This document shows, piece by piece, positions 46,672 to 57,480 of a DNA stretch of 64,000 bases; positions within the stretch are counted from its first letter, which is position 1, and each line of letters begins with the position of its first letter. The DNA is from Poronia punctata. Its lineage: Eukaryota; Ascomycota; Sordariomycetes; Xylariales; Xylariaceae. The notes under the pieces are model-generated. The model searched no databases and was not told the DNA's origin. It was given only the letters and a program-made list of their open reading frames with translations. The stretch covers positions 1 through 64,000 of the forward strand of contig MU401640.1 in NCBI GenBank assembly GCA_022579005.1, read 5' to 3'. The position numbers and the translations under genes are program-made.

Positions 46672-46944
46672 AAAGAAAGGGGGGGACGGGATGCGGCGAT
46701 GGATACCTGCGGTAGTCTTTTCATGGATAAAGAGAACAAAAAATGCATGTTTTTCTTGCTCCGTTGATCATTCATTATATGACCGGGCTGTCAAATGTCT
46801 AGATATGTCTCAAAAAAGTAGTTCCCCAATGCTAATGCTCTTTTGATTTGGGATATAATGAGCATCCAGCCACCAGTAACAATACAAGCGCCGGCTAAGC
46901 TTTGCTTCTGAGAAAGTTTGAAGAAACAGTATCATCACCCCCCA

Positions 46945-48409
46945 TTACAACTCAAACTCGTAATAGACATAGGCCGTATACTCATTACCCTCACCGTGAC
47001 CTGCTACACCGGCCGCTGCCATATCTGATGTCAAAGCAGCATCGTCCTTGGTGATTCTTCCCCGTTTATCTCTTCCAACCGCATTGCCTCCTATATATGA
47101 ATATGCCGAGTCTAGCGCCGACTTGACATTTTTAATCTGTTTCGAGTTTGTCTATCAAAGGTTTAGTCAGCAAGAGGTAACGACGTGCAGATATTCCAAA
47201 GTAGAAAAGCTTACCACGACAAGAACAGAGACGAACTCGAGGGGTAGACCGTAGCGTAGGACGGACTCGACAAAGACCCGTAGAGCCATTACGTGGGCCC
47301 AGATCATAACACTCTCGCTCCAGCCATTTCGGGCCATGCGTAGAGCATCTCCCCATGCTTTCTTCTCCTCGCGAGCGACGCGCTCGAGCTCGCGCTTCTC
47401 CTCCTCCTTGCCGCCCTCGACATACTTATACTGACGGGGCGTCCACTTCTGTTCGCGGCACTTTTGCAGGAAATCGGCGCTAGTCTTCTTAAACGTCGTC
47501 ACAGCAAAAAGAACAAACTCGGTATCTTGCGCCAGCTGAATGGCCGACCGTGGAACCACCCGCTCCGTCAGCGTCTCGTAAGTTTTGATAAAGTCCTTCC
47601 GCAGGTTATTCGGTACCGCAATCAGGTGCGTCTCGAGGTACTCGGAGTCTTGGATGATGATCGCAGGGTCGACGATGGGGGTAAGAGACTTGGTAGAGAG
47701 GTTGCCACTAAAGTGCCATGATGTAGTCAGCGACCCTGATCCTACATGCCTTCCAGGGGAATTCCGTCTAGCTTGCCGTACTTTTGTTTTCTTTGTAATG
47801 CGGCCAAGTTTGTCTTGACTTGGTTATACTGGTTCAACCTAGCCTTGACATCGGCATCTTGCTCGTTCAAGTTCTACGATGTGTAAAGAAACCGTCAGCC
47901 TTGTAATCCACCGACAGAGCATTATATAATAGGGGGCCGAGGCGGGGTGGAGAGCAGCTGCTGCCAGAGGGGTTGTCAAGGGTAAAGAATACCTGTCGTA
48001 GGATGTTGACTAGTTCGCTAATAGGTTTATCTGCTTTGTACCGGACTGTGTTCCATGAGTAGGACCGGAGGTATTGGTCGGTCGGTTCTGTCCCAAGCTA
48101 GTCAACAAGCTTGTACTAGATCTAGAGGTTCGATATAGGGGTCGCCGTACTGTCGTTGACCGTCTTCTGATCTGCGGCCTTTGCGCTATCTCCATCGTAT
48201 AACGTGCGCAAGGAATCGCCAACCTTTGCTACCAAAGCTTCACAAGCCGAGTCGAGCCTGGCCAAGTCATCGGCTTGCTGCACTAGAGCATCCAGAGTCC
48301 CTATCTTGAATTTTGGGACGGTGAATGGTACAACTGTTCCATTGTTGGCAATGGTCGCCTTTAACGAGTCGATGGTGGAGGGTACCGAGAGGAGGACGTA
48401 TTTGGCCAT
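46945..48409 (-). CDS. V-type proton ATPase subunit C (Vma5)
   Basis: Five exons, 48409-48151, 48087-47993, 47873-47782, 47707-47215 and 47151-46945, give 381 residues, close to yeast Vma5 (392). Landmarks: MAKYVLLSVPST, FKIGTLDALVQQADDLARLD, TVNDKPTDQYLRSYSWNTVRYKADKPISELV, NLNEQDADVKARLNQYN, then LSTKSLTPIVDPA, DSEYLETHLIAVPNN, TERVVPRSAIQLAQDTEFVLFAVTTFKK, REQKWTPRQYKY, MIWAHVMALRVFVESVLRYGLP, and KSALDSAYSYIGGNA near the end. Subunit C bridges stator stalks EG to the membrane sector and is released on reversible disassembly at the vacuole. Two of its introns begin with the unusual donor GTACGG; both joins are supported by protein conservation. Confidence 0.95.
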
Positions 48410-50570
48410 TTTGGTAGGCGTTGTAGGAACGTCGAAGAAAGAGACTCCCAAGACGGCCTTGAAGTGATTACAATGACGTCCCAATACGAATAGGTAGATG
48501 CTATCTACAGGCAGCTATGTTAGGAGCTGTTGTAGGTGCTGTCAGTCACCAATAAACCCCCTGTCACCCTGCTATTGGAGGCAAGAGCGGTGAACCCCAC
48601 CATCACGGGGTTATTCGATTAGCGAATATGGCCCCTCTGAAAGAAAGCAAAGCTTGAAGCACCTTACCCTGTAGGCTGTGGCTGTGGGTACCTCCTCATG
48701 CTCGAAATCCTGCCAACCTTCCTGTGAATCCTGTCCGATCGTCTGCTACAAGTACCTAGTCTATCGTAGGTACATACATGTACCCATAACTTGTGTGCTT
48801 GACGCAGGAAATACGTTGATAGCCTCTCTTACAGGTATGTACTGGTCAAATATCTGGCTGCAAGTCTACTTATTTTCGGATGCCTACCTTCGTCACATGT
48901 TAGTATGAGCCAATCAAACTCCTACAGGACAAAGGGACATTGTTACGTATGAGAGGTTGTAGAAGTCATAATGATTTGTCCCAAGGCTGATATAGAGCTA
49001 CAAGTGGTTAGCTATTTGATACTGAAGATGTACTCGTACGAGTATGCGTACGAGTAGACATTTCGAGATAATATCCACCATCGATAGGAAATCCGATCAG
49101 TATCTTGGTAGGCCCGGCATTCAAGCAGATCATAAAAGGACCTCATCGTGTTGACATGGGGTCTAACTTACGGTAGACCTACTATAACAGGTTAGGTGCA
49201 GTCGCTGTAGTCGCAAAAAATGATGTGATAGGTCAGTCTGTATTCCGTGTCCTGTCACCCTTGACGGTGGAAGCGCTATGTCGATAACTAGAGCCCAGCC
49301 ATCTTCTGCTATGTCTCTTCTCACAACAACAATAGCAGCTAGTCCTGATCTGTGTTTCCAGTCGCATAGGAATCGCATCTCATTTGCCATCCCTAGATAC
49401 AAGTGTGACCCCAAAACTTGGGCAAATCGAGGTGGACAGACCAAACCTGCCGGACATCCAGATGTCTACCGGGGCCTACCCAGAGCAAGGGGAAGAAGAG
49501 ACACAGAGACAACCGACTATCTACAGGTCTACAGGTAGGGTCCCTGTTCACATACATTAGATACTGCAATATTTGCGCCGCGATCTAGAAACATCTCCTG
49601 CGATACACCTCCAACAGCACTGTAGAGTTTGTAGGTAACTGCTTATCCAGCACTACACCCATTAATAGTACTTGTAATGAGGAGTACATGTACTCGTAAG
49701 GTAGCTGTAGAAGATCGATTCAGTTGTTACCTTCCCTACGAGTACCTGCCGCTACCCTGCCAAGGTAATTGTGTTGATGTACCCATTTGCCTACATTTGT
49801 GCAGTGTAGGTACTGCATCTGTATCAAGCTGGGGTAGAATCAACTAGGTACTAGAACAAGTGTAGAGTGACAAGAGTTTAACCGCTGCCTCTCTGAAGGG
49901 AAGTCACTCCGAGCGCTCTCAACACGTCGTCCAACCATTATCATCTACACCACAAGCACCACCACCACCACCTGCACCTCCTCCAAGACCGCTCCCTCGC
50001 TACAAAGCTGTGTTTTTCCCTCCCCTTATTCAGTTGTATCAGCGTCGCACCGGACATAACATCCTCCTTCTCGACGTCGTAATCGTACAGAGGAGATTAA
50101 CCAGGAAACGTAATATTGCAAAGATTCAACATTGACTACTCACTCAGCCATTGTTTTTTCCCACTATCATTACATTTACAATTGTTGCGGTCGCTGTTAT
50201 CTCTTGTTCTAGCTTCGTATAGCTGAAGGACGCTCTAAATTTGTCACCTACCTTGCCTCCTCTTCGCCAGCATTATCGCGAACCCTCATGGCTCGTTTTC
50301 TCTTCTAGGCTCTAGTCGCCTTCCATTCGTCGCAATTATATTGACTAGCCGCACCTCTCTAGCACGCGCATCAGGTCATTTCAGTCATCCGGCCCATTGC
50401 CATGATACGAGGGTGATTTTGGCTACGCGGAGATCCATTCATGAGCATGGGCCCCAGCCACCCGGCATTTGCCCACCCGAGGACAGCAAACCACTTAAAC
50501 CACTGATGCTAGCCAGTAGCATACCTACAGGATCTACTAATCAGTGCCATGGTCGTCGTTGCCTGAACCA
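48410..50570. other. Intergenic region and long leader of AT-hook gene
   Basis: 2.2 kb with no gene recognised. A palindromic cluster of three overlapping or adjacent octamers lies at 49,031-49,056, with further copies at 49,690 and 49,737. From about 49,900 the sequence is C/T-rich and looks like the promoter and 5' leader of the downstream AT-hook gene. The leader contains upstream ATGs (for example near 50,440), suggesting uORFs. Confidence 0.5.
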
Positions 50571-53500
50571 ATGGCTACCGCTTCTAGTAAGCAGAAATGA
50601 GATACAATTGTGCTCACGCTTTATTAGCCCTGGTCTTTTCCTAACATTTATTGCGCAATAGGCCAACCACTTGCCAACTCGGCCAATGTTGCCACGGTAC
50701 CGACAATTGGTGCTGCTAGATCTTCAAGCACTGGCGTTCCGCCGCAGTCCGAATCGCCCAACCTTCTTGCACCATCGCCTTCGTTAGTCAGCGGCGTGAC
50801 GAATGGTGCTGCCAATGGCCCCTCGAACACGACTGTGACGACACCAGATGGCCCCGCGGGGACAGACATGAGAATATATCCCAGGGATGGCCGTGTTCGT
50901 AACCCTGTTCCCAGCAAGCTAAAGAATGTGAATGAGCACATGAAGGGAAACTTCGGTGTCATGCACATGGACGTGGCTAGCCACCGAGCAAGTGAAGGCA
51001 GAGACGCCGCTGCCAAGCGCACGAGCGAGAGCACAGCCTTGCAAGCTAAAATGGCCCAAACCGACGGCTATGTCTCACATCAGCGGAGAGCAAACTATCC
51101 GCGGCCACCGGGAATAAAACAATTCACCTCGCCCCAGAAGTCGGTCGAGCCAGTCCCGGTGCCTGTCCCTGCACCTGCACCTGCCCCTCCCGCGGTCCCG
51201 ACGCCGCCCCCGGCACCCCGGCAGCACAAGCGGTCATTGACAGTGGCAGAAACCAAGGCGGAACAGGCCCGCCTATTGGCGCTTCTAAGGTCATTGCCAC
51301 ACCACGCTGTCGTTGATCAAATCTGCAAAGGCCTTGCTTTCTTCGGGGGCGTTCCGGACGCACCGCCTCCAGCAGATGGCAAATTTCCCGAGAGCGCCGA
51401 GGCCAATGGTCCCGGGTCTTTGTTTGTTGGTTGGATTGCGGAAATATTCCCCGACGTAGATAATCCTCGCAAGAGAGTGGTCGGGGATGTACCGCCACCG
51501 ACTACCGCCACTAACAAACGACCCAGGGGAAGACCCAAAGGTAGCAAGGCTACCAAGGCTCGTAGTGACAAGGGACTCAAGAAGGGCTCGCAGAAAACCG
51601 GCAAAGGAGTTGAAAATCAAGCCCAGGAGCCCCATGATGAAAGTTGGGTTGATGTGGACGAGAGTGCCTTGGACTTGCAGGAGCACGGAGACCTACTCCA
51701 GGTTATGGATGCCCTAAGGGATGGCCCAAGTACGCCACCTCCAGAACTTGTCGGCGGCGGCGGCGGCGGCATACCGGACGCTACACCAGCAACGGGCTCC
51801 ACTGGTGGGTTTCGGTCTATTAACGACGCCGCCCTCGCCCCTGGTTCAAGTGCCAAAAAGCGTGGCCGTCCTAAAGGGTCCAAGAACCGTCCAAAGGATA
51901 AGCCTGCCGTAATAACCACTGCCCCTCCGCCGAAAGTGACCCCTGTCCCTGTGCCAGTTCTTATGGAAGCTCATCCTAAAAACAAGACTAATCCGGCCAA
52001 GCCGAATCCGGGGAAGAACCGGCCGAAGCAGAGTGCAGATGTCGCCACAGAGGTTGTTACCAACAATAACCAGGTCCCATCCCAACCGCCGCAGCAACAA
52101 CAACTTGCGGATACAAATATTCCCCCCAGTTACTCTTCCGGCTCACGACCGTCGGCAGCCGTGCCGGGCTTCTCAGACGGGTTCACATCGTCCGGTGTTA
52201 ATGGAGCGCCTGGGCAATCCCAAGATAGCAGTATTCCGGCGCAAAGTATCATGCCAGCACCCCCGCCTCCCGCAAGTCAGGTTAAGGCCTCAACTGTGAC
52301 GGCTAAGAAGCGCAAAAGACCGACGGCCACCATGGCTGCTCATACCGAAAGCACGGTGCCTCTCGGAGAAGCTGCCCCGCCTAGTACCCAAAACGTGCAG
52401 ACTAATAACACGCCAATAATGGGAACATCTAGCCAACCTCCACACCAAAGCAGCCAGGCCCCGACACAGCCTGCTTCGAATAACAATGCCGCCCCACCAG
52501 CCAAACGGTCTCGAAAATCTCAGGAGAGTTCATCAGCCGCCACGGCAAGACGACAGACGCCCAGCAGTATGGCCCAGAAGGCTCCCTCTCAGGCCATAAC
52601 TTCTCTCGGCGAGGCCTCGCAACAACCTGATGCCGGCAGCCTGGTTCAGGGCAACCCCCCCGCTGAGGGACTTGAAGCGCATTTTGCTGCAATGCAAAGC
52701 CACACCGATCAAATACAGGGTTATAGTAGCCGTCCCCAACATAAACACCAACCTCACTCGACCAGTTCAATGGGGTCTACTATGTCACCCGCGCCAACCG
52801 CGGCCCCAGCGACTACGGGAGGCCTCGATGCCCACTTTGACCATTTCGCGGCACTGCAAAGTCTGCCTGACAACTCTAGGCAGTCAAGCGCCGGTAGACA
52901 ACAGCAACAGCATCAGCAACTAGCCCAGACAGTGTCGCCAGTACCCAGCCACCCCACCAAGCTTCCCCAAGTGCCAGCGTCTCTGACGCCCCAGCAGCAG
53001 TCTAGAGCACCTCAGACCCAGAATTACTATTCTCAGGGCCAGGGGCTTGCTTCTCCTTACAATTCCACATCATCGTACTCGACGACGCAACGCACCCAGC
53101 AACATATATCCAACCCTACACCTAACACCGGACTACAACATGTCACCAACTCGCCTCAGTTTAGCACGCAATCTAACTCGCCCCTCATGCAGGCGGATAA
53201 TAACTACCGGGGGTCGCCGTCTTTGATGCATAACAGCGCAGCCTTTGGGACACGCCGACCCCCTTCGGCGTCGCCATTAGACAACAACACTTACCGTGCA
53301 AACAGCGCGGCCAGTCACGGGGCTCCTAATCACTCGCCGCAATTCGGCCCGCGCCAGACATCGGGCGGGGCAGCACATAACACTTCCCACTCGGGCCTGT
53401 CATCTAACTTTTCCGCCTTTTCCTCAGACCCGGGATTGTTCGACATGGGCCTAGATTCGAGTGGGAATCATGGCAGCATAGGCCTAGGAGGCGGCCCCTA

Positions 53501-53654
53501 CGGTCTAAACAGCGGCGGTGTGCCGCAGCAGCAGCAGCAACGCTCGTCAGGATCTAGCACCGGGCCGCTATATTCGTCGTCGGGATTGAATAACAGTTAT
53601 CTCGGGCCAACTAACATTGGCCGTACTGGTCAACAAAATCGGTGGGGTGCTTAG
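50571..53654 (+). CDS. Large AT-hook, low-complexity putative chromatin protein
   Basis: Exon 1 (50571-50586) encodes MATAS plus one base. A 75-bp intron joins it to 50662-53654, giving 1,002 residues beginning MATASSQPLANSANVA. A conserved-looking block (MRIYPRDGRVRNPVPSKLKN, VNEHMKGNFGVMHMDVASHR, about residues 75-115) is followed by a short globular part around LLRSLPHHAVVDQICKGLAF and GSLFVGWIAEIFPDV (about residues 210-280). Two AT-hooks follow: RPRGRPKGSKATK (near 290) and KKRGRPKGSKNRP (near 400). The rest is Pro/Gln/Ser/Asn-rich and disordered, ending in a Gly/Ser/Gln tail. AT-hooks bind the minor groove of AT-rich DNA, so a nuclear role is likely, of interest in a genome with AT-rich blocks. 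I do not recognise a named orthologue. Confidence 0.8.
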
Positions 53655-55855
53655 GGGTCCCCCTACTCCCGAATAAATCGAGGTAACTTCTAATACTGAG
53701 GAACAAAATGCACGGCGTCTAGGAAGCGGGAAATGAATGGGCTTGACTTTTTGAAGCGAATCGCCGATTTGTGCTCTTAATCTTTTTCTTGGACGACACG
53801 CGACGTTTTATAGCTTTGGCTTTTTTCTCCCCTCAACCCACCCCCACGTTCCGGAGAGCCATGGGGGAAGAGCAAAAGAGAGTCCCCATATACTATACAC
53901 GGCTCAAAACGTGTATCCGGAATTCGATCGTTATACAGGGGACGGCTCCTCCGACATCTTTCGCTCCATTCCCCCCTGCCGAAAGTAGCGGGATATTAGA
54001 ATTTGACAATATGAGATAAGACAAAACAACGAAGATATTACGAATCGGCAAGGTAAACGGATGGGAAAGGACGGGAAAGATCGGGAAATGGAAAGGGAGG
54101 GAATGGGAAATGGGAATGCGACGTAGGAAATGTTTTTATTTTTGGTTTTGTTTCTACTTTTCCTCTCTTTTTCGAAGCACGCGTTATTTCTTTTTATTGA
54201 TTATTTACGAGATTCTCTTTTCCCACGTGGAATTATGTATTTCGATTCTAGCGCTTTTGTGCTGGGGATGTTTGACATCTGCCCATTCCTAGCACATAAT
54301 CTCGCTCACCCTTTTCGCCGTGTGTCCGGTCCGAGTTATTTAGGGTCGACACGCTTCTTTTTACTGTCAAGCCAGACGAAGAAAAAGGCGGACACGCTTA
54401 TTTCCCCCACGGTTTACAATTTTATAAAATAACGAGGCGTTAAATATACCACATGATTCTGTTTTTATACTTAACTTTCAACAAACTGATTGTGATTGAA
54501 AATGACTGACTGGCTCGTCTTTTTATATCCGCGTAGGGTTTATGAATTTGGACTAACCTAAGCATCTGGTTATGTCTGTTATGATGGAAGCTATCTTAAG
54601 ACTTTGAGAGAAAAGAGAGGGCGAGGGCCGTCCTCTCTGCCTTGCCATCATGGATTCCTTTAAAAGGGGTTTCGCCTCGTCGTCCTATGAGTGAGTGATA
54701 TATATATATAAGGAAATGGTACCTAAGGTATGTATATATATGTATGGAATCTCAATATTTGGTTCTGATGGGTGGTGAGTGAGTGAGTGAGTGAGTGACA
54801 CTTTGATTTTTTTGTGTTGACGATACATACTTAGTCTCCTAACCTGGCATAACCTCTATCTTCAGGAGAAATGGATGTGTCTAGACTATGTAGGTAGGTA
54901 AGTAGATCAGGAAGGGTACAGACACCGTGATTGCTACCAACTCGCGTTTAAAAAAGTATATATCTCCAAGGGCCAACAGCAAACATACCTACTAATACTG
55001 GCAATGCCTTGTATAAGGTATGTTACATGTATACATACCTACATACATACAGTGATATGTCGCCGTCGCTTATTAATCAGCTGGTTGGTATCATTATATA
55101 AGAAAGATGTTGACAACGACCAAGAACGACGATTTCACGGCACTCAAACAGGAATCTCCAAAATGGCAATTCCAGACAATAGACAGATCATAACAAGGAA
55201 CACGACGACATAAAGACAGGTCAGGTCAGGTAGATTAGATAAGAATATGAAGGTACCGAATAAGGGTCCAACATTTTTGTTCCAATGGTAAAATAGATGC
55301 CTATCTATACAATCATTTCCCAGACGACAGCCGTCCGCGTCAGCAATGATAATGGCGCGAAAGCAAAAATCGCAAACCTGGCCCCGACCCGGCTTCCCAT
55401 ATAGCGCCTCGCGTGTGTCCCATATACCCCTTTCCATGCTTTCCCACCCCATACCCAAAAGGGAGAATTGTCTCTGTCTGGTATCCTATATGACAAAATA
55501 AAATAACTAAAAATTCGATTCGATGGTAGCCCGAGCTCCAAAACGGGCGGTAAATGGAAGGAAATGCTCAACAAATAGTAGGTTTTTAAAAAAGGGAGAA
55601 AAAGTATGTCCTTTCTAGACATTTTTGTTGAGCCTTGGTCGTGGGTATGAACCGATCCGCATTATACCATTGGTTGGTCGCTTGTCGATTTCAGCCCACG
55701 GCCGAAGACTGAAAAGATGAATTAGGCTAGTAAAAGTGCTTCGCCTCGTGTGTCCAAGTCAAATGATGCACCAATCCCCCAAACGCCAGTAAATGTGGCA
55801 GGCCACGGCCGGGTTTTAGCCCATCTCCAAAAAAAATGTAGCCTCGTTGGCATGT
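53655..55855. other. Convergent spacer after AT-hook gene
   Basis: 2.2 kb between convergent genes. It contains a (TA)n stretch at 54,699-54,711, a (GAGT)5-6 run at 54,777-54,799 and TAGG/CATA tetramers near 54,891 and 55,035. Open stretches at 54,130-54,432 and 55,144-55,622 look non-coding. Confidence 0.5.
54777..54799. repeat. (GAGT)n microsatellite
   Basis: GAGTGAGTGAGTGAGTGAGT-type tetranucleotide run in the 3' spacer. Confidence 0.9.
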
Positions 55856-57480
55856 CTATTCGATAGGATCCTCTTCGATAGCTTCGAGAGGTGGTCTCAC
55901 CGATTCGGGAGAAGCTTTCCCGTACAGCCACTCATCCTCCTCGGCAGCCCCATCCTCGCGAATTAGGTCTAGTAGTGCGTTGCCATTGCGTTTTATATCT
56001 TGCGGCCGATCAACAATACCTCTCTCGAGGATGAGCATTTCGGCCGTAGGGAGCCAGATAGAGTGTAGATCCGGTAGGTCAGGAAATAGTATTCTAAGAT
56101 CATCTTTCGGCAGAGGGCCCATTGGCATGCCTTGTGACAAGCTTGTGCTGAACACATACTCTTTCCACGAATTCGTCCACGGTTCGTTGCCCCGCGAACT
56201 GTTTTCAGATCCTCGTCGCTCGCGACTATGGCTGGACGGGTCCGTCGTCGACCTCCCACTCTCGCCAATGTTCAGATTTGACATCCTCCGACTGAGACCC
56301 AGAAAGCCACGGCGAGGCTTCGCAGCATGTTCAACCGGCTCGGTCGTGATAGAATGGTACCAGTTATCAACAGCAACCCTTCTCGCATTGTAGCCCTTTA
56401 TTTCCCAAAAGCGCTCCACTTGGCGGAGCCCTCCAAGATACATGGCGGCAACGTAGACTACGTCTTCAGGCTTGTCTCGAAGGTAACCCCTGATGGATCG
56501 TTCAAACCGGCCGTGGTAAGAGGGAGGCCGCAGTCGTCGACAAAAAGAAGAGACAACCAAAGGAAACACTTGGTGGACCCTCAATAGTGTTTTATCATCG
56601 TACATGTTCATCACCCTCAGCTCGATGGGATTCAACGTGTACGGTGTACGTGCCAGGCTATGGCCATGTTCCTTGATATATTCGAGGTGGAGAGACCGAC
56701 AGGTCTCGAAGAAATGAAATATTGTGAATATTAGCGGGACGAGTCTGCGTCTCATCCGCTCGTGTTGTGGGGCGAATTCTCGGCGCTGTGCTTCCGACGT
56801 TCGAAGGAATATTTCCTTGGTGACTCGCTCACTTATCAGGAACGACAGCTTCGAGGCAACGTGTAACCTGTGCCATATACCACATAAATAATGGAGCTTC
56901 AGAGAAGATGGGTCAGGCGGCGGATACAGTCGGGTCGCATAAGCCGGCACGTGGTGTTCGAGGTGGTACCGCGTTATGGGCGATTCGTTTGCCGTGATCA
57001 TGACGTGCCATACTCGCGATGTAAGGCGTAGGTTCAGGATATCCGATAACGGGAGGGTGGTGATAATCTGTATCTTCAGCTCGTTTGGCAGGCTCAAGAA
57101 TAGGGAGTCGAAGGGCGAGCTAATCGATTAATCTTTAGTACACATTATAAAAGGTTACTGGCGTTGCGTGGCAGACCATACCTCTTTTTTGGTGTGGACT
57201 CGCTCGATAATCTCCGGCTGTCATGTTCAGCGGATGTGCGCGTAGGAAGAATCGTACGTAAACTGAAATTGCCACGGCGCTTGTCTGTCTTGTGGTGTTC
57301 ATGTTCGGACGCCGGTGCTCTTTTGTGTCCAACCGTTTGGATCAAGGTGGAGGACTGCGCAGGCGCATAGCCCTCTTGATGTTGAGAGGCGTCATGGTGT
57401 TCCCCTCTCGGATCATTAAGTTGACGTAACTTATCGAAGTAACGCCTAGAAGCGAACTCAGTGACGTGCGGAGGATCCAT
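55856..57480 (-). CDS. F-box domain protein
   Basis: Two exons, 57480-57182 and 57119-55856, give 520 residues. The N-terminal 100 residues (MDPPHVTEFASRRYFDKLRQL...) are polar and disordered. The 62-bp intron leads into SSPFDSLFLSLPNELKIQIITTLPLSDILNLRLTSRVWHVMI, a clear F-box (LP-E-I--LP--D-L-LR-TSR-W). The remainder is helical (LKLHYLCGIWHRLHVASKLSFLI, RMRRRLVPLIFTIFHFFETC, MYDDKTLLRVHQVFPLVVSSFC, DVVYVAAMYLGGLRQVERFWEIKGYNARR), with a Ser/Arg-rich loop around residues 385-425 and an acidic C-terminus (EAIEEDPIE). F-box proteins link substrates to Skp1-Cullin ubiquitin ligases; the target is unknown. The absence of leucine-rich or WD repeats places it in the large fungal-specific group. 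Confidence 0.88.
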
